Below are positions 35,501-45,236 of a DNA stretch of 64,000 bases, piece after piece. Origin of the DNA: Paracoccus denitrificans (lineage in GTDB: Bacteria; Pseudomonadota; Alphaproteobacteria; Rhodobacterales; Rhodobacteraceae); contig VAFL01000011.1 of assembly GCA_005768755.1 (NCBI GenBank), forward strand, positions 1 through 64,000, given 5' to 3'. Under the pieces are notes generated by a model, which had not been told where the DNA came from, did no database searches, and saw only the letters and a program-made list of their open reading frames with translations. Position 1 is the first letter of the stretch. Every line of letters begins with the position of its first letter. Both the position numbers and the translations under genes were made by a program.

Positions 35501-36373
35501 CGCGGCAGTGAACGCCCTTATGCGCCGCACATTGCTGTCGCAGCAAAGCCTTGGCCAGGATCGGTGGCCGTCTATGGATCTTCGAGCGAGCATAGCGGCT
35601 TTTCGCTTAACACCAGCGTGCCTCAGGGTGCCATGATCGGCGTGACACAGAACGCGCTTCTACGTGCGAAGCCCGGCTTGATCGACCGGGGCCCTGGTCT
35701 AATTGTTCGGTTTGGTACTGGTGCTCTGTCGGGTGCGTCCAACAATGCGCTTCTGCACGGTGCGAATATGGCGGCAATCGGTGATGGCACTCCCAATGGG
35801 TGGGAAATCATTCAGTTTGCGCACGCTGAGGCGGTATCGGAACGGGTGTGGTCACTGCGAAACCGCTTGCGCGGCCAGTTCGGCACGGATGCGACGATGC
35901 CGGATGAGTGGCCCACAGGCGCGTATGTCGTTCTTCTTGACGGCGCGCTAAGGCAATTGGCATTGGAACCGGCCGAGCTGGGGCAGTTACGATTCTGGCG
36001 CATTGGTCCGGCGACACGGACAGTTGAAGACCCGAGCTATCGTCTCAGATCGACGGCCACGCGCGGTGCGGGTCTGCGACCGCTTTCGCCATGTCACCTG
36101 CGCCTTGAAAATGGTCGTTTGTCCTGGATCAGGCGAACACGGGTGTCTGGCGACCGATGGGACATGCGCGATGTGCCACTTGGCGAGGTGCGCGAGGCCT
36201 ACCTGATACGGGTCGAGACCGCGGGCGAAATGCATGAGTTCGAAAGCGATACGCCGTCGATGACACTGCCGCGCGACCTGGCTGACGAGGCTGGGCGTGG
36301 CAAACTGACGATTTCTGTCGCTCAACTGGCAGACGAGTACGGACCGGGACCTTTCACTACGAGGATATTTTGA
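32510..36373 (+). CDS. GTA g15, large TIM-barrel baseplate/receptor protein (megatron)
   Basis: A 1287-residue protein, the largest in the window. It starts with a Gly/Ala-rich hydrophobic segment (residues 5-45), then a phage-hub region. A GTA TIM-barrel-like domain lies at about 480-780 (DWSEYFGYHPGGGDAYFHLDP, FVGIDNYMPLSDWRDGE, WFTEMGCAALDKGTNQPN). Phage tail and fibronectin-like beta domains follow. It sits at the tail tip and is thought to contact the host cell surface. The sequence here is somewhat less GC rich than the flanking genes. TGATG overlap with the next gene. Confidence 0.93.
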   Translation: MATILLSAAGAALGSGFGGTILGLSGAVIGRAIGATAGRLIDQRLLGGGSQVVETGRIDRLRIQTTGEGIPVPRIWGQMRVPGHVIWAAPLTEVSSREGGSKGTAPRVSNISYRLSVALALCEGPILGVGRVWADGEEISRADLNMRVYEGSETQIPDPCIKAHEDNEAPAYRGIAYVVLEELDLERWGNRLPQLSFEVTRAAQSGGGLSNEIQAVAMIPGTGEYSLATTPVTYSADLGESLPANTSSVLAATDFTASMDILGRELPRVGSVSLVVSWFGDDLRVGRCSLRPKVEYRDREGSGMKWRAGGIGRASAHEVSRKDDRPIYGGTPADGSVIEALRAIAQSGRKAVFYPFILMEQLQGNGRTDPWTGARDQPVMPWRGRITAEIAPGRDGSPDGTAANVSAVRSFFGDATPDDFSRAGDIISYSGPNEWSYRRFILHYAHLCAAAGGVDAFLIGSEMRALTQLRGPDHQFPVVDELRSLAADVRAILGSKVKISYAADWSEYFGYHPGGGDAYFHLDPLWSDRNIDFVGIDNYMPLSDWRDGETHKDALWRRIDALGYLESQIEGGEGYDWYYADPAHREAQTRTPIEDGAYGEDWIWRYKDLRNWWANAHHDRIDGERLKVSTDWKPGSKPIWFTEMGCAALDKGTNQPNKFLDAMSSESQLPHYSSGARDDVMQAAYYAAMVRYWSDQANNPTGTYGGDMVDMSRAHAWCWDARPYPAFPGRPDLWSDGPAWDRGHWLNGRAGAVPLASLVADLCLSAGLREFDVSGLSGLVRGYSANGAETVRASLQPLMLRFGFDAVERDGKLMFIMRDGLVSASLTEDDLAEMEGGVHETTRSASAEIAGRLRLTHIAVGASYATSTVEASLPDDPSPVVSDSEMPLLMTVTEARCTAERWLAESQLSRESIRFRLPPSKGDLGAGDVISLTRRADKSAHRWRIDKVERAGAITVDAVRTEPGCYRPSDYQESGLNVTRYKPPMPVLPLIMDLPLMRGSERPYAPHIAVAAKPWPGSVAVYGSSSEHSGFSLNTSVPQGAMIGVTQNALLRAKPGLIDRGPGLIVRFGTGALSGASNNALLHGANMAAIGDGTPNGWEIIQFAHAEAVSERVWSLRNRLRGQFGTDATMPDEWPTGAYVVLLDGALRQLALEPAELGQLRFWRIGPATRTVEDPSYRLRSTATRGAGLRPLSPCHLRLENGRLSWIRRTRVSGDRWDMRDVPLGEVREAYLIRVETAGEMHEFESDTPSMTLPRDLADEAGRGKLTISVAQLADEYGPGPFTTRIF

Positions 36374-37086
36374 TGAACGATCAGCAGACACAGCGCCTTG
36401 GATTGTCATTGGTGCAGGGAGCACAGGCACAGAAGCATGTTACCGTGAATGAGTCGTTCGCTCGGTTGGATGGATTGGTCAACTTGGTCCTGCGAAGCAT
36501 CAACCTGGCAACTCCGCCCGTTTCCGCGTTGGATGGTACGTGCTTTGGCGTTCCAGCGGGTGCGGAAGGCGACTGGGGCGGTCAGGAAGGCAAGATTGCA
36601 ATTGCCGCAAATGGAGGCTGGGTATTTGCCGATGCAGAAGCAGGCATGCGGGCGTTCATCCTCGATTCAGGCACGCAGGCAGTTCATGACGGGATCAGCT
36701 GGGTAGAGGGTGCGCTGACGCTTGGCCGGTTCGGTTCGGCTCTGGTTGCCCGAACGGCAGAGACCGAATTCACGATCACAGCGGGAACAAACCTGTCGAG
36801 TGATCTTTACATACCGACATCCGCGATGGTGATAGGGGCGACGGCCAGGGTTGTCGACGAGATTTCAGGTACACTGACCAGCTGGATGTTGGGCACCGAA
36901 GGTGCAGCAGACCGTTTTGGGTCGACGCTTGGCATTCAGAAGGGATCGTGGGCACGGGGGATGTTGTCTCAGCCGTTTACGTATTGGTCCCCGACACCTG
37001 TGATCCTGACCGCGGCGGGCGGGGAATTTGGCACGGGAAAGGTAAGGTTGGCGGTCCATTGGCTGGAGCTGACATTGCCTAGCTGA
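36373..37086 (+). CDS. DUF2793 protein, probable GTA tail fibre/spike component
   Basis: A 237-residue protein with the DUF2793 signature in its N half (LGLSLVQGAQAQKHVTVNESFARLDGLV, CFGVPAGAEGDW, IAIAANGGWVFADAEAG, ILDSG..VHDGISW). A beta-rich C half of about 120 residues ends in a jelly-roll-like segment. Proteins of this family serve as GTA or phage receptor-binding fibres. It starts on the g15 stop, so it is part of the same transcript. Confidence 0.85.
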   Translation: MNDQQTQRLGLSLVQGAQAQKHVTVNESFARLDGLVNLVLRSINLATPPVSALDGTCFGVPAGAEGDWGGQEGKIAIAANGGWVFADAEAGMRAFILDSGTQAVHDGISWVEGALTLGRFGSALVARTAETEFTITAGTNLSSDLYIPTSAMVIGATARVVDEISGTLTSWMLGTEGAADRFGSTLGIQKGSWARGMLSQPFTYWSPTPVILTAAGGEFGTGKVRLAVHWLELTLPS

Positions 37087-37139
37087 TGGGTTTTCTGCGC
37101 TGCGGCTTTAGTTTAGGCTGCGGCGCAAAGGAGTCGCGC

Positions 37140-37985
37140 ATGAACAGTCCCGCGAAAGCCGAGATACTGACCGCCACGCCTTTGGGGGGGGCGGCGCTTT
37201 GGTCGCAGATTTGTGCCGAAGCGCGCGAGGCGATTGCGCAGGAGCCGCTTTTGGGCGCGCTGATCCATGCCGGTCTTTTGCATCACCGCAATCTGCAATC
37301 GGCGCTGGCATATCGTTTTGCGATGAAGCTGTGTTCCGGCGAAATGAGCGCTCAGTTGCTTCGCGAGATTGCCGATACGGCTTACTCCGCGCGGCCCGAG
37401 TTGGTGATGGCGGCCGAGGCTGATCTGCGCGCTGTTTATGAACGCGATCCTGCCACGCACCGTCTGATGCAACCCTTCCTGTTCTTCAAGGGATTTCAAG
37501 CACTGCAAGCGTATCGCATCGGTCACTGGTTATGGACAGAAGGGCGGCGCGATATGGCATATTTCGTGCAAATGCGCTGTTCCGAAGCCTTCGGTGTTGA
37601 TATCCATCCGGCCGCCCGAGTTGGCAAGGGCGTCATGATGGATCATGCGCATTCGATCGTCATTGGAGAAACCGCTGTTGTCGGTGACAATGTCTCGATG
37701 CTGCATTCGGTGACGCTTGGCGGCACCGGAAAGGCAGACGGCGACCGCCATCCGAAAATAGGTAATGGCGTTTTGATCGGGGCAGGGGCCAAGGTTCTGG
37801 GCAACATCTCAGTCGGGCGATGCAGCCGGATCGCAGCCGGTTCAGTCGTCCTATCTGATGTTCCAGAGTGCAAGACGGTGGCCGGCGTACCTGCGCGGAT
37901 TGTTGGTGACGCGGGATGTACAGATCCGGCATTTGCCATGGATCATCTGATTGAAGTGACCGCAACTGATATTGACAACGCTTAA
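37140..37985 (+). CDS. cysE: Serine O-acetyltransferase
   Basis: A 281-residue enzyme making O-acetylserine from serine and acetyl-CoA, the substrate of CysK. The C half is a left-handed beta helix of hexapeptide repeats with the catalytic DHAHSIVIGETAVVG and LHSVTLGGTGK; the N half is the helical SAT domain. AAAGGAG at 37127-37133 sets the ATG at 37140. It follows the GTA cluster by 53 bases, with no clear terminator between. Confidence 0.96.
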   Translation: MNSPAKAEILTATPLGGAALWSQICAEAREAIAQEPLLGALIHAGLLHHRNLQSALAYRFAMKLCSGEMSAQLLREIADTAYSARPELVMAAEADLRAVYERDPATHRLMQPFLFFKGFQALQAYRIGHWLWTEGRRDMAYFVQMRCSEAFGVDIHPAARVGKGVMMDHAHSIVIGETAVVGDNVSMLHSVTLGGTGKADGDRHPKIGNGVLIGAGAKVLGNISVGRCSRIAAGSVVLSDVPECKTVAGVPARIVGDAGCTDPAFAMDHLIEVTATDIDNA

Positions 37986-38659
37986 ATCAGCTCTGCAACC
38001 CATTCCGGTACTGTTCGTGTCGCCGGGCCGGCCAGATGGCGATGAAAATCACGGCTAATCGCGGAACGATCCAGATTGAGTTCAACACATTCTGCACTGC
38101 ACTGGCGAGCATGCTTTGCAAAGCCCGCTGCAGGATAGACATTTCCAGAAGTACCTATAGCTGCAAAAATTTCTGTGCGGTCTAACGCAGCAAAGATTTC
38201 GTCCATCTGATACGGAATCTCGCCGAACCAGACGATATCGGGTCGCACGGTCTCATGATTGCATTGCGGGCAATTCGAAGTAGTGCTGGTTACCGCCGGA
38301 CTGGGCCAGCGATGGCCGCAGCTGGTACACAGCGCATTTGCCAGTGCACCATGCATGTGGATCACGTCTGTTGAGCCTGCGCGCTCATGAAGATCATCGA
38401 CATTCTGGGTCACCAGTGTCAGTTCATGTCGTTTGGCAAGCTGGTGAATTGCCCGATGTGCAGCATTGGGCGCGGCAGCCGCCGCCGCGCTGCGACGCTC
38501 GTTGTAAAAGCGATGCACCAATGCCGGATTGCGCCGATAGCCATCCGGCGTCGCGACATCATCGATCCGGTGATCCTCCCAAAGTCCATCGGACGCGCGA
38601 AAGGTCCGTAGGCCGCTTTCCGCAGAAATTCCCGCCCCGGTCAGGACGACGATCCGCAT
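37982..38659 (-). CDS. cobB: NAD-dependent protein deacylase (sirtuin)
   Basis: A 225-residue sirtuin. It shows the NAD loop TGAGISAESGL, QNVDDLHERAG, catalytic His in IHMHG, and a zinc site from CTSCGH and CPQCNH. The motif Y52-N-E-R55 is that of class III sirtuins, which remove succinyl and other acidic acyl groups as well as acetyl. The product is O-acyl-ADP-ribose. The ATG follows the upstream gene's stop by one base; the stop overlaps the cysE end tail to tail. Confidence 0.93.
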   Translation of the reverse strand: MRIVVLTGAGISAESGLRTFRASDGLWEDHRIDDVATPDGYRRNPALVHRFYNERRSAAAAAAPNAAHRAIHQLAKRHELTLVTQNVDDLHERAGSTDVIHMHGALANALCTSCGHRWPSPAVTSTTSNCPQCNHETVRPDIVWFGEIPYQMDEIFAALDRTEIFAAIGTSGNVYPAAGFAKHARQCSAECVELNLDRSAISRDFHRHLAGPATRTVPEWVAELI

Positions 38660-38660
38660 C

Positions 38661-38960
38661 TCAGCGACAATAGGACTCTGCCGCAGCCGCATACGCCTTA
38701 TAGCGTGACCAGAAGGCGTTGTCGGAATCCCGCTTCGACATCCGCACCACCTGGGCCTTATGGGGGTCAAGGAAGAACGATGCCGCCAGCCGCTGATCCG
38801 AGCGCGACAACATCTGGTTTGCCACTTGCTGCGCGCAACCGCACAAGGCAGGTTGGCGCGCACCACGTTCGGATCGCACGCAAGCGCTGTCAATCGGACC
38901 CGCCATTGCGAGCGGCGTTGTCAGCACGATCGCCGCTGCGGCGATGAGAATGCGGTTCAT
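38661..38960 (-). CDS. Small exported protein of unknown function
   Basis: A 99-residue protein with a signal peptide (MNRILIAAAAIVLTTPLAMA). The mature part has four cysteines (residues ~25, 38, 40 and the penultimate residue) and a helical segment with a conserved-looking FFLDPHKAQVVRMSKRD. The family is not recognised by name. GAGGAGA upstream sets the ATG at 38960. It is the first gene of a two-gene unit with the sirtuin. Confidence 0.75.
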   Translation of the reverse strand: MNRILIAAAAIVLTTPLAMAGPIDSACVRSERGARQPALCGCAQQVANQMLSRSDQRLAASFFLDPHKAQVVRMSKRDSDNAFWSRYKAYAAAAESYCR

Positions 38961-39299
38961 CTCTGTCTCCTCGATTTTTTTGCCTGAGTTGCCTTGTCGG
39001 CATTCTTGGAGGCGGCTAAGCCAACCCCTGCTGGCCGAGGATAGCAAATTTAATCAGACCGCTCAATCACTGCGTGCGCCGAAGTGATCGGGTCAAGGCG
39101 GAAATGCGCCCCAATATGTTGTGTCAGGCTGGGGCGCTGTCAGAACCCGCGGACCGAATCACATCGACAGATGCCGGAAAGCGCTATCTTCAATTCTGAC
39201 GCGGTTTGCTGGCTTGTTCGCTTGAGCGAGACCATTTGCCTCCACAGCCACCCTTGTTCGCAGTTCGAAGCCGGTTGGGCTGATGCCAAGGCTGCACGA
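38961..39299. other. Intergenic region between adenine deaminase and the sirtuin unit
   Basis: About 340 bases with no convincing gene. It should hold the promoter for the exported protein and cobB on the - strand and the 3' end of the ade message. I see no clear -35/-10 pair, hairpin with T tract or direct repeat. Confidence 0.4.
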
Positions 39300-41048
39300 C
39301 TATTCATGTGCTGCTTGGGATTGGTCGGTTGTCCGGACCAAATCCTCGATAACCTCGAAACGGTTGACGTCGACCAATCCGTGGTCAGTGATCTTAAGAT
39401 GGGGGATGACGGGCAGGGCCAGAAAGGCAAGCTGCAGAAAAGGCTCATGCAGGACGATTCCCAATGCACGAGCGGCCTTTCTCAATGCGATCAGCGCATT
39501 ATGAACGTGCTCAAACGGTTCATTGCTCATCAGCCCGCCCTGGGGGAGGGCCAGTTCGGCAGTGACACGTCCGTCCTTCACAACGACGAAGCCGCCGCCC
39601 ATTTCGGCCAACCGCTCTGCCGCGCGCACCATGTCGTCGTAGTCTATTCCGACAAGAACGATATTGTGATGGTCGTGGCAAACGGTGGAGCCTAGCGCGC
39701 CGGCTGTGATGCCAAAGCCGCGTACGAAGCCATTCGCAATGTTGCCGTTCCTGCCGTGACGTTCCACGACCGAGATGCGGGCAAGGTCGCGGTGGGCATC
39801 TGGTTGACGGTCGCCATCGGTCGCGGAAATCTCCTCAGTCAGGTGGTCTGTCAGGATTCGGCCTGGTTGGAGGCCGATGATCGGTGTCTTGCCAGCGCCG
39901 GGCAGGCGGAAGCTGTCGGGCGAGAGCAGCGGCAGACGTACTGAATCCAGCCCCACCAATGAGCGCAATTCCCGTCCGGCAAATGCATCCTCATCAACAG
40001 CGATGCCGCCACAGATGACCTTTCGAATTGCGCAACTCTCCACGTCGTCCAGCACCACGATATCGGCGCGCTTGCCTGGTGCGATTTGGCCCCGATCTGT
40101 CAGGCCGAAGGCTTCGGCTGCCGAAAGGCTTGACACGCGGTAAACCGACAAGGGATCGCAGCCATGGCTGATCAACCGGCGGATCATGCCATCCAAATGG
40201 CCCTCCTCGGCGATATCCAGCGGGTTCCGGTCATCGGTACAGAGGCACATATAAGGTGCGGTCAGCGGCGTCAGAACTGGTGCCAGCGCATCCAGGTCCT
40301 TTGACACAGAACCCTCGCGGATCAGAATCCGCATCCCCTTCTGCAGCTTTTCGATCGCCTCGGCCGCACTGGTTGCCTCGTGTTCGGTGCGGATGCCGGC
40401 GGCAACATAGCCATTCAGGTCGCGCCCTGACAACAGCGGTGCATGGCCGTCGATATGGCGGCCCTTGAAGGCGTTCAGCTTTTCCATACAGGCCGGATCG
40501 CGGGCCAGCACGCCGGGATAGTTCATGAACTCTGCCAGCCCGATCACCTTGGGATGATCGGCCAGCTTCAGCAAATCCGCCGTATCCAGCCTTGCTCCCG
40601 AGGTTTCCAGCGGCGAGGACGGCACGCAAGAGGACAGGTTTACCCGCAGATCCATCACCATGAAACGCGACGCAGCAAGGAAATGCCGGATCCCGTCGGC
40701 TCCGACGACATTGGCGATCTCGTGCGGATCGCAAATCGCGGTGGTCACCCCCATAGGGGTAACGCATCGGTCGAACTCGGAAGGTGAAACGCAGGAACTT
40801 TCGATATGCAAATGCGTGTCGATGAATCCTGGCACCAGCACTGTCCCTGCCACGTCTATTTCAGTCTTGCCGCGATATTCCTCGCCGATCCCCACAATAG
40901 TGTCGCCGCAAATTGCAACATCGCCTTGAATGCGCGCGCCTGTGATCATGCACCAGACCTTGCCCCCTTTAAGGACCAGATCGGCGGGTTCCTCGCCCCG
41001 GCCTTGCGCGATGCGGCTTTCGATGGTGGAGCGGGGGCCGAGTGTCAT
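39300..41048 (-). CDS. ade: Adenine deaminase
   Basis: A 582-residue amidohydrolase converting adenine to hypoxanthine and ammonia. The metal-binding DTHLHIESS is followed by GHAPLLSGRDLNGYVAAGI, RTEHEATS and the active-site CTDDRNPLD; the C-terminal domain typical of the Ade subfamily is complete. AAGGAGAAGCTC precedes the ATG at 41048. It is transcribed alone, divergently from the Pycsar-like gene. Confidence 0.94.
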   Translation of the reverse strand: MTLGPRSTIESRIAQGRGEEPADLVLKGGKVWCMITGARIQGDVAICGDTIVGIGEEYRGKTEIDVAGTVLVPGFIDTHLHIESSCVSPSEFDRCVTPMGVTTAICDPHEIANVVGADGIRHFLAASRFMVMDLRVNLSSCVPSSPLETSGARLDTADLLKLADHPKVIGLAEFMNYPGVLARDPACMEKLNAFKGRHIDGHAPLLSGRDLNGYVAAGIRTEHEATSAAEAIEKLQKGMRILIREGSVSKDLDALAPVLTPLTAPYMCLCTDDRNPLDIAEEGHLDGMIRRLISHGCDPLSVYRVSSLSAAEAFGLTDRGQIAPGKRADIVVLDDVESCAIRKVICGGIAVDEDAFAGRELRSLVGLDSVRLPLLSPDSFRLPGAGKTPIIGLQPGRILTDHLTEEISATDGDRQPDAHRDLARISVVERHGRNGNIANGFVRGFGITAGALGSTVCHDHHNIVLVGIDYDDMVRAAERLAEMGGGFVVVKDGRVTAELALPQGGLMSNEPFEHVHNALIALRKAARALGIVLHEPFLQLAFLALPVIPHLKITDHGLVDVNRFEVIEDLVRTTDQSQAAHE

Positions 41049-41339
41049 GAGCTTCTCCTTGCTGCGGCGATGATCGGGCAGGGCGCGACCGGCGTAAAGC
41101 CCCGCAATATCTGAGCGATGAAATAATACGAAAATATTGGCAAATCCGTCGGTTACGGCCCGAAACGGAAGCACTCGTAGATGGTGGCCGGTTCAGCCAG
41201 ACAGGCTCGCAATCCCCTCAGCCTTCGCGAAGCAGCGGTTTATTGCCGGGAGGGCGGTTGTAACGGATGTGTGACACGCCCGGAAACTCTCATCGTCCAT
41301 ATGGCGTTGCGATGAATGGTTGTAGCAAGCGGGGGGCGG

Positions 41340-43037
41340 ATGGCGTCGGACAGTGCGGAGAACGGGCGGGGCGGCGCTAGAGCCGAGAAGGATATGACCT
41401 CGGACGCGGCGGCAGAGAAAAAGGCTGCCAAGGCGGCAAAGAAGAAAGCTAGGAAAGAGCAGACCGCCACCGCCGATAAACCCGAGCAATTGGGGTCCGG
41501 CAAGGCGGTCGATACGCTTTTCCGTAACGCGATTCGGGCCGAGCTGGACATCATCAATCTGGCCGCGATGAAGGCCAATATCATGATCTCGCTGAACGGC
41601 CTGATCATCTCGGCCCTGATGATCTCGGGCGCGTTCATCTTTGCCTCCTCACAGGTTTTCATCCTGCCGGCGCTGATCTTCATGCTGACGGCCGCCGGGT
41701 CGATCTTCTTTGCCCTGCTTGCTGCCTCGCCCGAACGTGCCGATGCCATGGCCGGCATTACCCGCTGGATCCGCGATGCTCTGCGGCGGCGCGCGGGTCG
41801 CAAGGACCTGCGCCGCTATATCGACGAAGCGCGCGCTCAAACGGCCGGATATGACGGGCTGAATTTGCTCATCTACGAAGACCGCGTGAGGCTGGAACCC
41901 GAGGAATACTGGCATCGCATGAAAGAGTTGCTGCGCGACCGCGATCAGGTCTATTTCCGCATGAGCGACCAGCTTTACTGGCTGGGCCAGATGGCCAGCC
42001 GCAAGTTCCGCATGCTCGATTTTTCCTATCGGATCTTCCGTTGGGGGCTGGTTGCCTCGGTGATCGCCTTCTTCGGGATGAAGTCCCTGTTCGGCCTGTT
42101 TCCTACCTTGTCGGGGCAGGGCGCGGTGCGGTTGACCAACCTAGGGATCAACGAATTCAATGACATATACGAACCATCTGCCGTGCAGCAACTGCCTGAT
42201 GGCCGCATCATTGTGGTCGAGGACGAGGCCTCGCGGGCGATTTCGGTGATGCGGATGGGCGATGACGGTCGCCTGACCGAGGATGCGGCCGCAGATCAGA
42301 AATATACCCGCGCCTTCGGCCGGCAACTCAGCGATCTGGAGGGGCTGTCGATTGACGATCGCGAGAATATCTATGCGATCACCTCGCATTCGCTGACCGG
42401 CAAGGGCGAGCGCAAGCCAGACCGCGAACAGCTTGTCCGGTTCCGCGTCAGGGGCGCTCAGATCGGCGATATCGCCAGCGTCACCAATCTGCGCGACGCG
42501 ATGATCAGCGATCAGGGCCTGCAGGAAGCTATCACCAAGGCGGCGGGCGAGCCGGCCGATTTCACAGAGCTCAATATCGAGGGGCTCGCCTTCTACCGCG
42601 CCGCCGGCCAGTTGATGCTGGGCCTGCGCGAGCCGCGCCTTGCCGGGTTGTCGCTGATCGTGCCGATCGAGAATCCAAGCCAGATGTTCGATGGCGCCCC
42701 CCCCGATTTCGGCGAGCCGATTCTGCTGGATCTGCAAGGCGGCGGCATTCGGGCGCTCAGCTATGATCCGGTGCTGGCCAGCTTCCTGATCGTCAATGAG
42801 ATCGATTCCCATACCGGCGACCCGATGTCGCAATTGTGGCGATGGTCAGGCGAACGCGGCAGCCTGCCCGAGCCGGTCGCGCTGCCCGAGATCATCAACC
42901 TCAACAATGTCGAATCCATCGATTCGATCACCATCCATGATGAGCCGCGCCTGCTGATCATGTCGGATGAGGGCGACCCGAAGAAAGATGAACCGGCCCG
43001 CTATATGCTGCTGGAATATGACCAGCTGTCACATTGA
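41340..43037 (+). CDS. Membrane protein: Pycsar-effector-like TM domain fused to a DUF3616 beta-propeller
   Basis: A protein of about 565 residues. The N-terminal 50 are Lys/Ala rich. Residues about 60-255 match the DUF5706/PycTM pattern: AAMKANIMISLNGLIISALM leading into TM1, TM2 (ILPALIFMLTAAGSIFFALLA) with the trailing ASPE, a cytosolic helical loop, then TM3 (FSYRIFRWGLVASVIAFF). Residues about 275-560 look like DUF3616: EPSAVQQLPDGRIIVVEDE, DLEGLSIDDRENIYAITSHS, NIEGLAFYRAAGQLMLGLREP, LQGGGIRALSYDP. With N-in topology the propeller would be periplasmic. No cyclase or other defence gene is adjacent. The start is uncertain (41316, 41340 or 41394); the G-rich run at 41331-41337 favours 41340. 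Confidence 0.7.
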   Translation: MASDSAENGRGGARAEKDMTSDAAAEKKAAKAAKKKARKEQTATADKPEQLGSGKAVDTLFRNAIRAELDIINLAAMKANIMISLNGLIISALMISGAFIFASSQVFILPALIFMLTAAGSIFFALLAASPERADAMAGITRWIRDALRRRAGRKDLRRYIDEARAQTAGYDGLNLLIYEDRVRLEPEEYWHRMKELLRDRDQVYFRMSDQLYWLGQMASRKFRMLDFSYRIFRWGLVASVIAFFGMKSLFGLFPTLSGQGAVRLTNLGINEFNDIYEPSAVQQLPDGRIIVVEDEASRAISVMRMGDDGRLTEDAAADQKYTRAFGRQLSDLEGLSIDDRENIYAITSHSLTGKGERKPDREQLVRFRVRGAQIGDIASVTNLRDAMISDQGLQEAITKAAGEPADFTELNIEGLAFYRAAGQLMLGLREPRLAGLSLIVPIENPSQMFDGAPPDFGEPILLDLQGGGIRALSYDPVLASFLIVNEIDSHTGDPMSQLWRWSGERGSLPEPVALPEIINLNNVESIDSITIHDEPRLLIMSDEGDPKKDEPARYMLLEYDQLSH

Positions 43038-43182
43038 CGCAAGCCGGCAGGCGCGGATGAGCGGCCCTGCTCGTTGATCCCGCCGGCAGCGCCGCCGCGC
43101 CATTGACCGCGTGTGAAATTGATAGGCACCCGTCGCACGCGCCCCCTTCCAGCGGCATACGCTCCTCTGTATATGCGAGCGC

Positions 43183-44982
<1,800 letters not shown>

Positions 44983-45236
44983 CGCCACGTGGCGCCCGGC
45001 GCCGCATTCTTCCTTAGGCGCTTTGCCGGGGCCGTCCTGTCATGTGCTGAAAATGTCGCAGTTCTGAAAACGCGGCGTCAAATTCGGCCACCCCTGCGAC
45101 TTTGGTGGCTAGGCCGGTTGAAACGCGGCGGTTAGCTGCTACCTAGCCCGCAGATTGAAGCATCCATCGAAAGATCTGGTGCACAGGAGATTTGACGGGC
45201 CGCGCCACGCGCGAGTCGATGGCGTTTGGGGCGGAC
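44983..45236. other. Intergenic region after lepA
   Basis: About 250 bases. Just after the lepA stop lies the palindrome CGCCACGTGGCG and a GGCGCC repeat that could form a terminator hairpin, followed by ATTCTTCC. The rest should hold the promoter of the Hint-domain gene; no strong boxes are seen. Confidence 0.4.

Larger units (their letters stand above)
22384..37086 (+). mobile_element. Gene transfer agent (RcGTA-type) structural cluster
   Basis: A co-directional block in the canonical order of the Rhodobacter capsulatus GTA: g1 terS, g2 terL, g3 portal, g3.5, g4 protease, g5 capsid, g6-g8 connectors, g9 tail tube, g10/g10.1 chaperones, g11 tape measure, g12-g15 baseplate and hub, then a DUF2793 protein. 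It has no integrase, lysis, replication or repressor genes and no attachment sites. Such agents package random host DNA rather than themselves. No frame is broken, which suggests selection for function. cysE follows, as in relatives. Confidence 0.93.

Noticed and set aside
22384..37086. Prophage instead of gene transfer agent
   Set aside because: No integrase, repressor, replication, holin/endolysin or attachment sites, and gene order equals RcGTA; GC content is close to the host.
39084..39695. Open frame on the + strand overlapping the end of adenine deaminase
   Set aside because: It overlaps conserved ade codons and lacks a ribosome binding site or recognisable domain.
41049..41339. Purine riboswitch between ade and the divergent gene
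   Set aside because: No paired P1/P2/P3 stems with the conserved loop bases could be drawn on either strand.
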